A DNA stretch of 64,000 bases from Cristatella mucedo (GCA_009760855.2 WPIO01000007.1:2125501-2189500), one strand, 5' to 3'. Shown: positions 44,778 through 56,964, counted from the first letter of the stretch. The notes: generated by a model from the sequence alone, not told the origin. A program made the numbers and translations.

Positions 44778-44937
44778 GACGTGCGTGCGCGCACGCACGC
44801 ACACACACACACAAATACACACATGCACTCGTATCTCTCTTTCTCTCACTTTATAACTGGTGAATGTGTGTGCGTGTGTGCGCTTGCGGGCGTGTGTATG
44901 TGTATATGTGTGAGTGATTGTGTGTGTGCATATGGTA
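44778..44937. repeat. CA-rich tract facing a GT-rich tract
   Basis: 44778-44835 is GTGCG/CGCACGCACACACAC-rich on the plus strand. 44865-44935 is TGTGTGTGCGTGTGTGCGC-rich. The two are roughly complementary, with a pyrimidine-rich spacer (CTCTCTTTCTCTCAC) between, so the region could fold or form Z-DNA. The antisense His/Thr and Cys/Val repeats are artefacts. Confidence 0.8.
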
Positions 44938-46021
44938 CATAGATAGTTGCGCGTCAACCAGCACGGGCAAGAGAAACTGTGAGAACTTGCAAAGAAGCAC
45001 AGATTGGTGGTCGTAGGTGAAGTGTGCCGCAATCGGCTATACCACTGAGTTTTGGGCACACTACAATGTTTGCAATGTATTAAGGCTTTGCTGTGTTGCT
45101 GACACACTACTGTTGCGTAATTATTTGCCAGTTTTGCGTGGCATGCACCCAATATTTTTTTAGGCACGTCGCTGACCTACGCTTAACCAGGAATCCCTTC
45201 ATTTTCACCAGGTTACTGAGGCATTTGACATTTGCTCATAACTGTTCCAGGGGCATCGTATACATAAGAGGACTCTTGAAAGAGTCTACATATGCCGGCA
45301 CTGTATATCAGTGCTAGGCATGACCACTTTAGTTATTCTGAACACCTGTGCCTAGGTCTGACATGAAAGTTCCTTGTGGCTATTTGATTTTAGCCTCATC
45401 CTACGACTGCAGCATAGAAATACGAAAATCACAAGTGCAGCACCAACAACCCCGGCGGATCTACCAGCAAGTCGAGTATCCAAGTGTCAACAGTGCATCG
45501 TGTAGAAAGGGTGACACAAGCCTGCGATGCCACACATCAAATGTGTATGTCCAAGACTGTAAAAGGGCCGACTAGGAATCAGCGATGCACACCTGACCTC
45601 AGAGTGGGCACTTGAGCGGTCGGCCGTTAGCAAAGGAGCTCCTCCATGATTTCCACCTTTCATTTGCATTAACAGATGGCTTCCCTCAGCGCAGCAGCTG
45701 CTGCAGCTGCTGCCCCTATTGGGCTAACGGGTGTGTCGCTACGGGGATGACCATTTCTGAGAACCGCCAGCAATAAATCCTGAGCTAATGGGCACAGCGG
45801 TATGCGATCTAACAGTGGAAACTTCCGAGATGCGTTGAAAGGATTGCTTCGTATTGTCCCGAACTCTGCCCTCCTACTCAAGTGCGTACACACGTAAGCT
45901 CTCAGTAAATGGGACCAACAGGCCGCGATCGCCTCCTGGACCGGTCCGAATATGGTATCGGGAGCTCAGGCCGAAAACATGTCACTTTGACCTTTCTAAG
46001 CATAAGATCGGCTCCTTGGAA
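44938..46021. other. Unassigned stretch
   Basis: No gene recognised. GCAGCAGCTGCTGCAGCTGC (about 45692-45711) is a short GC-rich palindromic run. Confidence 0.3.
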
Positions 46022-46106
46022 CGGAACTCTCCTGCGTAACACCCACATGGTCTTTATGACTTTGTGGAGTTACTGACGGAGATACATTACATTACATTAC
46101 ATTACA
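46022..46106 (+). mobile_element. LINE B 3' end, short insertion
   Basis: CTCTCCTGCGTAACACCCAC, ATGGTCTTTATGACTTTGTG and GAGTTACTGACGGAGATA, then four CATTA units. Nearly identical to 6028-6106, so a relatively recent 5'-truncated insertion. Confidence 0.9.
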
Positions 46107-47407
46107 ATAGCCTCCTGCTCGGCTCAATCGTCTTCCCCCCCCCAGTGCCTCTGCCCATTGACTTCGGTAGGTCTGGCTTGTCGGCTTGTCCTTGTGGTTA
46201 CCATTGTGGTTAAAAATCAGACGAAACCGTGCTCCCGAAAGCAGACCCTGCACGCCCTTTGAAATTATCCGCTACATTTCTGTTAAGTGCATGAATGTGA
46301 GAGACAGCCGGTCGCTTGTGACGTACTGATAGAAAGCCGTGTACGGTGAAATAAAACATCCATCGACCTTTAAATTGTGTCATAAATCCTGAATATATAG
46401 GCGATCGATTGGGCTTCTTTAGATGAATGAACATGTTTTGTCAGTAGTCTTATTAAACCATTCGTACTGAGCCATGTGGTAGTCATAATAATACAACTTG
46501 AGGGGCTGGTCAGTAAAGTTTTTCTTAATTACTCAATCTACGCACAGGCTTTTAGGTAGCGTTGACCAAGTTCCCTGCGCGTGCTCCACTCTGAACCCTC
46601 ATTTTCGCTCGCTCTCATAGGATAGGCCTTGTAGCAGGACCAATAACTCCTCAGCAAGGCAAGCTAATAATAACCCCACCCGCTCGCATCAATCGGCGAC
46701 AGTTCTATTGCATCTACGAGCTGCTAACTACGAAAGATATGGGGGTGCTAACACGATTATATTAGGTGAAAGTCTCACATTCCAAATTTAAAGATCCTGT
46801 TAAAAATGCATTTACCCAAACTACTGTCTAAATGGCCCAGCTGTGATGTAGGGTAATCAAACCTTAATGACCACGTCATTCCTGACACAATGAGCACAGC
46901 TGACGGCAACGCCTGCAAGCTTTGATGGTGGCTGAGATCCTGCAGACGGAAAGCTCCGGACATTCTTCAGCTACACAGAGACTTAGATTTGCTAATTTAA
47001 TTGCATGCAGCGAAGAGATCACACCAGTCACCTCGAACAAGGTCATACAAGAGCTTTCCACCACTGGTTTCGGCATAAGTAAAGCAGCTAGGGAAGGCAC
47101 ATTTCGCATGTTCCAACAGAGCAGACGTCAATGGCGAGGTGCGAGACGGCAATCGAAATCCAAGTAGCGCCCGCAAAGTTATGTTCCGCGGATTTCAAGT
47201 CAATGCTGATACTGGCAGGATGTAAGGGTTGCTGACTTGCAGCTACTCACGCTACAGAAATGTCATTAATCGGCACCCCTCACCGGGACGGACAGGAGCA
47301 GCACTACGTAAGTGAGGCCCCCCCCCCGTACTTCGCATGCGATTGCTCATGCGCTGAATGTTCTCTCGATGCACGAAAATATGCACCTGCATCTATACAT
47401 ATACATG

Positions 47408-47408
<1 letters not shown>
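46107..47408. other. Unassigned stretch
   Basis: Open frames of about 80 codons lie on both strands at 46876-47167, without recognised motifs. Poly-C runs lie near 46136 and 47318. Confidence 0.3.

Positions 47409-47440
<32 letters not shown>
47409..47440. repeat. (AT)n microsatellite flanking the palindrome
   Basis: About 16 AT units leading directly into the left arm of the perfect palindrome. Confidence 0.95.
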
Positions 47441-47446
<6 letters not shown>

Positions 47447-47492
47447 TGTACATCTGCCTGCATAAGGTATGGAATACCATATATCGTACCTG

Positions 47493-47540
<48 letters not shown>

Positions 47541-47594
47541 CAGGTACGATATATGGTATTCCATACCTTATGCAGGCAGATGTACAAGTTTATA
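47439..47594. repeat. Perfect 156-bp palindrome with (TA)n centre
   Basis: The 55-bp unique arm at 47441-47495 (begins TAAACTTGTACATCTG, ends CGTACCTGCAA) is exactly repeated in reverse complement at 47538-47592. The centre 47496-47537 is pure TA and also self-complementary. Outward pairing fails at 47438/47595. Both strands therefore encode the same peptide frames, which explains twin Tyr-Ile-rich frames. It could be a foldback element, an inverted duplication around a TA repeat or an assembly artefact. Confidence 0.95.
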
Positions 47595-48129
47595 CCTGTA
47601 CTTAAGTATATATATATATATACAGAGAGTATATGATGGAAAGTTTGTTTTTAATATCCCTCGTCATACGTCGTTAAAATTAAAGAGTGATAATCAGAAA
47701 GGAAGAACATTGAGATGAAAACCTCTAGTCACATCAGTTACATTTACTAGTAAACTTCAACGGAAAAAGAAAGTTAACGGGGCTCTTTTAGTGCTATGTA
47801 CATGTTTCAGTTCAAGAAAGCACTCAAAGATGCACTTACATACAAGGTCTTAATGAAAAGATATAAACGCATATTGCCTCCCTCTCTCTCTCTCTCGCTC
47901 TCTCTGTCTCTCTCCCTGTCTTTTCCGAGGTCTCTTCTGCATCTTGTGTAGGTGGAGATACGTTTCCGGTGGAACATAGGGGTGATTTCATATGTCTCTC
48001 TCTCCTCCCTCTATCTCTTTGCCTCGTTTAGGTTATGCGATTCCTAAACAGGATCTTTGCGATTCATTTGCTTTCCCTGGACCCAAACGATCCCTTAATC
48101 TTCCGAGACCTATTATTTTGATACTAATT
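47595..48129. other. Unassigned stretch with CT-rich runs
   Basis: 47881-47925 and 47995-48020 are CT-rich. A further small (TA)n lies at 47608-47623. No gene recognised. Confidence 0.35.
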
Positions 48130-48790
48130 TTAATAGTCATGATAATAAAACGATAGTTGTACAGCTAGTACATTCGTACAGTAGTGCTCTCAGAAAGCTA
48201 CAACTGTCAAGGTATTTACATAACCTGTAAGGGAAGTATGTCAAAAAGAGATAGCATGAAAAGCATTTCTTTCAGCATCCATAAGCACAAAAAGGCAGTT
48301 CACATGGCACTTCATCGGAAAATGCTGCAAATTTGAGGTTTTTTTAAATTTCGTCAAGTCAGAGGTCATCGTGACATCAGTCGGGAATGAGTTCCAGGCA
48401 TTGAGAACGTGCCCAGTTAAGGCAAGGTCTCCGAAGAATTTGAGGTTGGTTCCTGGTATAGCTAAGCGACTTGAGTCAGATACAAATTCTAGCTGTTTAA
48501 CAGCCTCTTTGGTATAGCGACAGAAGAGGCTTTACAGCTATCACCACCGCTTGCAGCGGCAATAAATAATCGACCACCACAGAATTTGAACCCACGACCT
48601 CGGGCCGAGGTCGTGAAAAGCAACCGCCTTACCTAGTGTGCCATCGCGGCTCAGAAGAGCCAATAGCACGACGCCTGGCCTGATTGTGAAGTAAAGGCAG
48701 CCTTGACTTGCGCAATAGATAAGGATAGACGCGAAATAGATAAGGACCGGAAAACTTGTAGTAACTCTAATTTTCCTAACTCGAGAGTGT
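48130..48790 (-). mobile_element. LINE A copy, decayed, carrying SINE2
   Basis: Antisense. A degraded tail with ATAATAAAACG..GTGCTCTCAGAAAGC lies at 48140-48200. 3' UTR and coding blocks follow (CGTCAAGTCAGAGGTCATCG, AATGAGTTCCAGGCATTGAG, AGGTCTCCGAAGAATTTGAG). After the SINE2 come AGCACGACGCCTGGCCTGAT and further coding sequence. Confidence 0.7.
48481..48650 (-). mobile_element. SINE2 copy, most complete
   Basis: The reverse complement starts GCCGCGATGGCACACTAGGT (A-box-like), then AAGGCGGTTGCTTTTCACGA, then a B-box region GGTCGTGGGTTCAAATTCTG. It then has TTATTTATTGCCGCTGCAAG and a terminal double hairpin at 48491-48539. Flanking TCAGA at 48476-48480 and 48651-48655 is a likely 5-bp target-site duplication. 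The host LINE A continues uninterrupted if the insert is removed. Confidence 0.85.
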
Positions 48791-49204
48791 TATATAACAC
48801 ATTCTATAATAATACGTTCTGACTGAGAAATAGAGAGGTAACTGAATTTATTTTTTTAATACGTAACAAATAATAAATTAGCAATAAAAAGTAAATAAGA
48901 TTATATTTACATTCCATAATGTGGAGCTTTGTGGGTATGCCGAAGCTGTTAGTTATCTCTAGTAAGTCACTCAAGCAAGAGAGAACCCTCAATACCCACA
49001 ATGCATAGGTGTCAGACATTTCCTCCCTACTGTTTGCAGGGTTGTCAAATCTACTGACCTCGCATTGATTTAGAAAATTTTCTTGGATAAATGCTGACTT
49101 TTTTTTTTTGCGCGACCGCGACCGAGCTAGTATCTCTCAAATTTTCGTAAGTCGAACGGTCGTAAGTCGGGGGCAGACTGTAGTTTCAATGTTTAGGCTG
49201 GAGT

Positions 49205-49835
49205 ATTAATAATAATAAGTTTATATAACATCCTAAGAGAACTCAATCTCTTTCTAGGCATTTTACATTTGTTGTAAAGGAAGCATGATCGAATGGTCAG
49301 TGGTAGCATGTTCACCGTCAACAAGCATAACATGGTTAGAGGTGACATGCACAGGGTCTATATGCAAATACCATTAGTGGCAGCATGCACAGTGTCAGCA
49401 CGAATAAGCACCCACACGAATCCACACGGACCCACTAGATACTGCGATCAATAGATGCGTTTTGGACCAAGAGAATCAAGGGACTTGCAAGTGAGATTTT
49501 AAATTTAGAAGCCGCCGTGCGGCTTTATGAAGAGCCTACGAAGGTCGGCCAGAATTAGTTAACGTGGCAACTGCTGCGCTCTTGACAGACAACCATTGCT
49601 GCCGAGTTTGTCCCCAATTTTAAGCGCCTAATTGTGTTGACCGAAGGACCTGCACATAGTTAGTTACAGAGTCAAGACGGGATATCATGAATGCATGGAA
49701 TAATGTGAATGTAATTTTCCTGGGTAAGCAGGTTCAAAAATATGCAGTGCAACGTATCTGAAAATAGGCTGACGACGGGAGCTTATGTGGTAATCTAGAG
49801 AAAGGTTTGAACAGGGCACCCATATTTTGCAGATG
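49205..49835 (-). mobile_element. LINE A copy with internal deletion, antisense
   Basis: Tail AATAATAATAAGTTTATATA, ACATCCTAAGAGAACTCAAT. Three-repeat-type 3' UTR (GGTCAGTGGTAGCATG..GGCAGCATGCACAGTGTCAG). It then jumps past the C-terminal module to coding sequence near the CGCCTAATTGTGTTGACC and ATGAATGCATGGAATAATGT blocks, ending close to the next LINE B end. Confidence 0.78.
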
Positions 49836-49849
49836 GAATGAAATGCAAC

Positions 49850-51970
49850 TTAATGCATTGTAATGTATCTCCGTCCGTAACTCCACAATGCCACAAACAA
49901 TGTGGGGGTAAAGTTGGAAAGTTTCCTATGGGGCACTCAAAGATTGGGCGGCTTTCGGTAGGGAATCGATAGCCAACAGACTTTATCTCACGCAACAAAG
50001 AGAAAGTGAGAAGCATGGCTGAGACAGGAGGGCAGTTGTGGTAGTGAGTAGTTTGGAAGTTGCAGCTCAGGATGGTTGGTAAGGATGTACCGTAGTCAGC
50101 AGCAGGAGAGTGGATCTTTTTGCTTAAGAATTGTTGAAGTGAGTTCCACAGTCTGCAAAGGAAAGCAGTCTGTCGCCGACGATCGGTAAGCTGAGGAAAG
50201 GTAAAGCTAAATTATTGTGCATAAAGAACCGGAGGGCACGAGGAGGCTGAAACTGGTGCAGCAGTTCGGCTAAGTATTAAGGAGCCAAGCCGTTGCGAGC
50301 TTTGTAGGTCAGCATAAAAACGTTATTCGGTATCCGTTAATCAACGGGAACCCATCGAAGCTCCTTCCGCAAAGGAGACACATGATCAAACTTCTGAGAT
50401 TTTTAATTAGCTTTTTAGCCATATTCGTCACCGGCTGCAGTAGCCTCGTGTCTTTTTTTTTGGCAGCCCAGCCAAGATGGAATTGCAAGAATCTAGCTGA
50501 GAAAGAACTAGGGAGCTAGCTAAATTTTTTGCATGCCACCTCACTGGACAGTCTCTAATATTTTCTTGTTTTAACGAAAACTTTCAAAATGAAGGCGGTT
50601 TTTAAAAAGCGACGCCCAGATTCCAAGAAAACCGTGAAAGTCGCACGACAGCACGACTTATTATAAGAGCAAATCCCCTAGAGTTCAGCCACGTGCTCGG
50701 GATGTCCTGCGAGTAGCAGTTCCGTATTATCGCCATTAAGCACAAGGAAATTAGCCGATATCCAGGATCGAATGTCTGCAAGGCGAGTATTCAGTTTAAA
50801 AGCCGCTGCAGCTGGTTCCAAGTGTTTAATGACAAATGCAGCTGAGTATCGTCAGCATAAAAGTGATTTCCGATTCCATGGACCCGAATCCCTTATGTCA
50901 GAGGCTGGTATAAACGGAGAACCGCACCGGACTGAGGACGAACCCCGTGGGACTCCTCAGGTTACTGGTCCGGGGAATGAGACCTGACCCCAAGCCACAC
51001 AGAGTGAGGACGATCGGACGAGTACGATTCGAACCACGCCAGTGGCTCGTCCACCAGACTGATCGTTATTATCAATCGCTCAAGTAGAATATTGTGATCA
51101 ATAGTGGCGAGGGCAGCTGGCAGATCCAGCTCTCGTCATCGTTTCTGCATAGAATGTCATTAGTTACACGGAGGAGAGCAGAATCAGTGGAGTGGCGTAG
51201 CTTGAATCCCGGTTGAAATTCTTTCGCAAATTTATTCTTTTCAGTCTGCGCTACAGGCTACTTGGTGAAATCATTTCAAGAATCTTTGACATAAAAAAAG
51301 GACAAAGGGACACTGGGCGATAGTTTGTTAGGACATCTGAGTCTAATCTATGGCTGGGCTACGTTTGTCTGCCAGTGAAGACCACATTGGGGGGATGGTT
51401 TCCAGGAGATTAACTCTTTTTACTAAAATGTATTATTGCAGGCACGTTGCAAGCAGACGCTCAGAAAATCCCAGAAATAAAGTCACAGGTTGTGACCCAA
51501 CCGTTGCTTTAGTTGGAGAAGGCTTTATGGAGGCACGAATGTGTGCAATTCTTTTAGCGATGAAGGCTGAAAACTTGGTGCACGAGCCGCTAATATCCCG
51601 GGAAGTGAGACCTCATAGACCTGGTAAGCAGATTGTTCGCCGTCTTGTAAATCTATTTGGGATCCGACTGACAAAACTTCATTTTCACAGTGAGAAAAAG
51701 AAGCCCTGCCTTTTCAAAGCTTCCAGGTGTAGACTCGGAGGAAGTCTTTGAAATTGGCTAGATTGTCAACAGACCCAAACTTCTTAAAGCTGCGTTCAAG
51801 CCTTCGCTTAGAAAGATGCAGCTTTGATTTTGTTTTAGTAAATTGAAAGGAATCTCAGCGACTAAATTCTGTGCACGCACAGGGTTTACGGGAGCATGCT
51901 CGTCAAGGGCACTCCAAAGTTTCATGTCCACTCTATGAGTGAAGTTATTGAGGCTGTTGGCCATGTGAAG
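49850..51970 (-). mobile_element. LINE B, longest copy (linker, RT, C-terminal, 3' end)
   Basis: Antisense, about 2.1 kb. The 3' end is CATTGTAATGTATCTCCGTC (49856). C-terminal module at 49920-50560. RT at 50560-51350, decayed (the HSTDSALLRV-type block is near 51200). Before RT lies an FSAFIAKRIAHIRASI block near 51570, matching the FF..KI..IR segment of such elements. At the 5' side (51964-51758) the frame contains LWSALDEHAPV, the typical LDEHAP linker between endonuclease and RT. Many stops. It serves here as the reference for other LINE B copies. Confidence 0.8.
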
Positions 51971-51984
51971 CTAAGGAGGTGCGC

Positions 51985-52080
51985 TGGCAGAGCCTATTCT
52001 GAGGGATAGGTTTTCCAATTTCTGAGTTACTCTAGGTTTACAAATAACTAGTAAGTAGGTTGATCGTCATCTGATTTGAG
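51985..52080 (-). mobile_element. LINE A fragment
   Basis: AGCCTATTCTGAGGGATAGG, TTTTCCAATTTCTGAGTTAC and TTTACAAATAACTAGTAAG resemble antisense LINE A at 4190-4265 (the LVMG..LTLKIGSA block). Confidence 0.55.
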
Positions 52081-52439
52081 ACAGTCTTCTGCCGTTATAG
52101 GGCAGACTTCAGCAATACACACAACAAGGGAGCTTAGAGAGTTTAGCGGGCTAGAAGGCTGCGACGCAGCAAAGCATAGGCGAAGCAGCTGTGTATAGCC
52201 TCCTCAACAGTCTCTATAGATATCTTACATTAGGCTCGACGATTAGATCGGCAAAAAAGATGGTAGACATTGTGAAAAGAAATCAACCAAGCACAGAATT
52301 CTGGTGTACCCCACGCTCTATAGGCTCCTCGGATGACTGCTGCTGGCTTCTACCGACGCTCTAGAGGCTTCCTCTGAGCTAGGACCAACACCAGTGCAGT
52401 GCAGTGCAGTGCCAGCGCTGCTCTGGCGAGATGGTGGGG

Positions 52440-52640
52440 AGGGGCGCTCGTGAAGGACTTAGTGATTAATAGTCCCAAACGCTGCCGAAAGGTCAAGCAA
52501 AACAATTAGAGAGACTTCACCGTGGCCTGCACTCCTGAGAAGTTCGCTATACACCCACAGCAATGCTGATTCGGTGGATTGATTAGCTCTAAAACCTGCC
52601 TGGAAGTTACTGGCTAGGTTTAAAGTTTCGATAAAAAAAG
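52440..52640 (-). mobile_element. LINE RT N-terminal fragment
   Basis: TGATTAATAGTCCCAAACGC and TGCCGAAAGGTCAAGCAAAA read antisense as the LDLSAAFDTI.. block. CACAGCAATGCTGATTCGGT reads as the N-terminal HSTESALL-type block. Family not determined. Confidence 0.55.
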
Positions 52641-52648
52641 CTTAAAGC

Positions 52649-53059
<411 letters not shown>

Positions 53060-53300
53060 GTTCAAAGAACTGAGATAAAGTCAGAAATTAAGCTGGGACT
53101 ATTACCTTGTGGGGATAGATTACCACCACCACCATTGGTAACTCACAGCTAGCTCAAGAGGTGCGACGGCAGAGACAACTAAAGAACGAGTGTCGACGAA
53201 CTAAGAGTGTGAGAAAAGGAGAAACCGTTTGGGGTAGGTTCGGTCGCAGCCAACCGGTTTGTTTATTTCAGCCAGGTCACAGTGGCAGCATACACGCCCA
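53060..53300 (-). mobile_element. Possible LINE 5' region fragment
   Basis: GAGATAAAGTCAGAAATTAA, then a purine-rich GGGGATAGA and a CCACC run, resemble 30950-31000 next to the endonuclease fragment. ATTTCAGCCAGGTCACAG resembles ATTTTAGCCAGATCTCGG at 31189. No clear endonuclease translation could be read. Confidence 0.35.
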
Positions 53301-54571
53301 GAATGTGTTTCTAACAACTAACGCGCGATTATTACACGTATCAATAGCTGACATAAAACTAGGGGAAATTGCTATCAATTTAGCCTGAAACCCATTGCTG
53401 TTTTGCCGGATGTTTTGGCCAGATACGGGCTATTTAGTTCACTAGAAGGCAAATAAGACTTCTAGCACTGCCACCGCTTTTCTATGTAGAATATTTTTAC
53501 CTCTGGGAGATGGTTCTGGGTCTGCATACAATTAGTTTAGGTAACAGCACTTGCAAAGAGCATTTTTAAGTTAAGCATCACTCTATTCATACCTTCTGTG
53601 TGACAACTTTTGACCCGGAAAGGTCAATCGTAATGAGAGATACTCTTCTGTGGAAATTGCTGAGTTGCTTTTAATCTCACTTCTCATTCAGATTTTAAAG
53701 CTCTTGGACTGCAAGAAACGTAATTTCTTTGTAATGTTACTACGATAATCATTTAAGACGGTAGCATAAGAAAACTCGGTGATAGACAGTTAGCCACTTG
53801 GTCTGAGATACACTTATTCTCATGACAAGCTCAATATAATTACTTTTCTGTGTATGATCTTACGATTTTAGAGTTGGCTAAACCGTGCTGAAAGTAAGCA
53901 TACACGGTCTCAAATAGACGACCGTGAGACTAGCCAGCAGCCTCACTGAACTGAGGGCGCCATCTAGGACTCATTGATCCATCATTAGAAAGTGAAAGTT
54001 TTAGTGTGCCAGACTATCTTTTTTCAGACACAACAGAAATTACGCATGTCTTAGATACGCGTCCTACTTACTAGCCGATCATTTCAGGTAGAATTCAACA
54101 GATGTAGGTCTTTGTCCACTTCCTTCCAAGGAGGCCCCATCCGGAGGTGCTGACTCATTCCCTCTATAAAAACCACCCAACCTCTCTGCAGCCACATGGA
54201 GGTGTTGCATAGAACTAAAATGACTGGGAATGTGGCAAATGAGATTGCAAGTCATTAATATTAATTACGCAGTAATTATGCTCGTCTGGCTTTTGGCCCT
54301 CTGCATCCGATTAACATCACGTTTGGCCTTTCTCTGGCCGCGAATCTCCAGATGTTCCACCCGCAGAGCCAATCTGCAGGTCTATATTACTAGGCCCCGT
54401 GTGTCCCTTATGACTTGACTGTACAGACCGCAACTGTGTCCAAATGTTTCTGAAGGCTGCAAGGTCGTTCGTCGTACTGATTCTTTTACACGGCCCAAAC
54501 GCCGAGAAGTTTCAGACTACACCAAGTTTATGACTAGCAAGATGGAAGCCATCAATCCTAGTAACTCCATT

Positions 54572-54572
<1 letters not shown>
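53301..54572. other. Unassigned stretch
   Basis: About 1.3 kb without recognised genes, tails or tRNA boxes. Confidence 0.3.

Positions 54573-54648
<76 letters not shown>
54573..54648. repeat. (AG)n microsatellite
   Basis: An uninterrupted array of about 38 AG units just upstream of the longest LINE A copy. Confidence 0.96.
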
Positions 54649-54650
<2 letters not shown>

Positions 54651-55880
54651 TTCATTGGATTAGCAGCTGTAGCATTAGAACAGCACGAGGTAACCGCCCA
54701 ACGCGTACAGAGATTATTTGTTACAAGGTCATAGTCCCAGCACCTTTCAAAAAGGCTGTAGCCAGATCACGACTCAAGAAAGCATCCCTAGAGAACTTGA
54801 GAAACTTCCGCCTAGTCTTCCTTCTATCGTTCCTATCAAAGACACTGAAACGAGTCGAGGCAAACCAGCTGAACTCATACATTGAAACTTCAAACCTTGC
54901 TAGTAAGTTCCGGTCTGATTTTAGAGCTAATCACTCTGCAGAGTCAGGATTGCTTTGGGTGTATGACGATCTCCTTAGAATTGCAGGCTTAGGTAGAGTA
55001 TCTCTGCTTGTTTTACTCAATTTTTCGGCAGCTTTGATATTATCGATCACAAAGTACTTCTTGAGCGCCTCTCATCTCGCCTGGGCATCACTGGAACTGC
55101 TCTGGATTGTTCAGGTCCGATCTCAGTGGGAGACTCCGGAGTACTGATGTGAATGGACAAAGATCATCCGAGGAACCTTTGAAGTATGGGGTACCTCAGG
55201 GCTCCGTGCTTGGTCCCATTGTTTTCAAGGTTTATACTCTCATTTTGCCGGTGAAATTGCCAAGGCAAATCTGTGCTTCCACTTCTACGCAGATGACGCT
55301 CAGTTGTAATTTTACTTTGTTGCTTCCGAGCACTCTCGAATTCTCTCAACTCCCTTGCCGCATGTATTGATGGCATTCGCACATGGATGACAGCAAACTT
55401 TCTTAAATTGAGTGATGATAAAACCAACTTCCTGTTTATGGGCAAACCAAGTGTGATTCCGAAATTTAAAAGGTTAATGCTCATAATTGGCTCTGCCACC
55501 ACATGTCCTGTTGAATTTGCACGAAATCTAGGTGTCCTGTTCCAAAGTGACTTTTTATTGGACAACCACATCAGCTCCACAGTCAAGTCTGCCTACATTC
55601 AGCTACATAACATTGCTAAAATTTGGGCTTACTTAGATAGGGATACCACATCTAAATTGGTCCATGCACTTGTGACATCCCTTCTCGACTTCTGTAACTC
55701 ACTGCTGCTGGCCTATCGGCCTGCGAAATCAGGCCGTTACAGCTTGTGCAAAACTCTGCAGCTGGGCTTGTCTGTCGTATATGTAACAGTTGTCACATCT
55801 TACCACTTCTCACCGGCCTGCACAGGCTACCAGTCAAGCAACGGATCGACTTCAAAGTTATGTCACTCCCTTTTAGGTCT

Positions 55881-55977
55881 CTCCCTTTGCAGAAAATGTA
55901 AAGCGCCTAGAAAGAGATTAAGTTCTCTGGGGGCGCTTTATCAAGTACATTATTATTATTACATTATTATTATTATT
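55881..55977 (+). mobile_element. LINE A tail inserted inside LINE A
   Basis: CTCCCTTTGCAGAAAATGTA, AAGCGCCTAGAAAGAGATTA, GGGCGCTTTATCAAGTAC then (ATT)n. The uninterrupted copy at 15890-15910 reads from TTTTAGGTC directly into TTCATTCTTTGGCTCC, and here CATTCTTTGACTCC resumes at 55978. The tail is of the two-repeat type, while the host is three-repeat type. Confidence 0.9.
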
Positions 55978-56359
55978 CATTCTTTGACTCCAATCTACCT
56001 ATCAGATCTACTCCTCACCAGGTTAACCATCGTGCCACTCGCTTTTCGGAATCTAAACGCTTACCTATACCTCACACGAACCTCAACTCCCTTGGAAACA
56101 TTTACCAATACCTTAATCAATCCTTTTGTTCGTATGCTCCTAAAGCCTGGAACTCACTTCCGACTTTCGTCACGGCATCCACCTGACTTAACCACATTAA
56201 AAAACGCATCTATTTGTCACAGCATTTAGTGGGTTAATGCGATTCGTCCTGTGTGTGCCTATGCGTACTGAAACTGTGCATGCTGCTACTAACCATATTT
56301 TCATGCCGTCCCTGTGCATTTCACCCCTAACCATGTCATTCTTGTTGGTTATTGTTTAT

Positions 56360-56964
56360 CCAAAGAAAGCAACTAGGTCACTGCAGCAGACTATGAATAT
56401 GGCTGCAAGGCTAGTCTTCAAGTCCCCGAGGTTTGAGCACGTGTCTCCTTTGCTAAAAGAGCTAGGATGGATGCCGGTTGAGCAACGGATACATAGCAAA
56501 GTTCTTACGCTGACCCACAAGGCCCGCCACGGCTTAGCTCCTTCGTACCTAGCTGAACTGCTGCATCAGTTTCAGCCTCTTCGCGCCCTCAGGTAATGTG
56601 TGGGCAATAAATTAGCTGTTCCATTCCTCCGCTTAAAGACCATGGGCGACAGAAGCTTTAGCTCTGCAGGTCCTAGACTGTGGAACTTGCTTCCACAATT
56701 CTTACGCAACGACAACTACTCTCCAGCTGCCGACTATGGCTCATCCTTTTCAGCGGTCCTGAACTGCTACTTTCATGCCACTCACTACCTCAATTGTTCT
56801 CCTGACTTTCCTATGCTTCCACTTTCTCTTCGTTGCGTGAGACGAAGTCGGCTGGCTACCAAATGCGTACCGAAAGCCACTTAGGCTGTGAGTGCGCTTT
56901 ACAAAACTCTCCTGCTTAACACTCACGTGGTCTTTGACTTTGTGACTTACAGACGGAGATACAT
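56360..56964 (+). mobile_element. LINE B 3' end inserted in the LINE A 3' UTR
   Basis: Starts mid-element at CCAAAGAAAGCAACT (LPKKA block). It then reads MNMAARLVFKSPRFEHVSPL, LGWMPVEQRIHSKVLTLTHK and SYLAELLHQFQPLRALR, with a stop at 56596-56598. GNKLAVPFLRLKTMGDRSFS and PQFLRNDNYSPAADYG follow. It ends GACGGAGATACAT with almost no CATTA tail. LINE A 3' UTR sequence lies on both sides. Confidence 0.88.
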
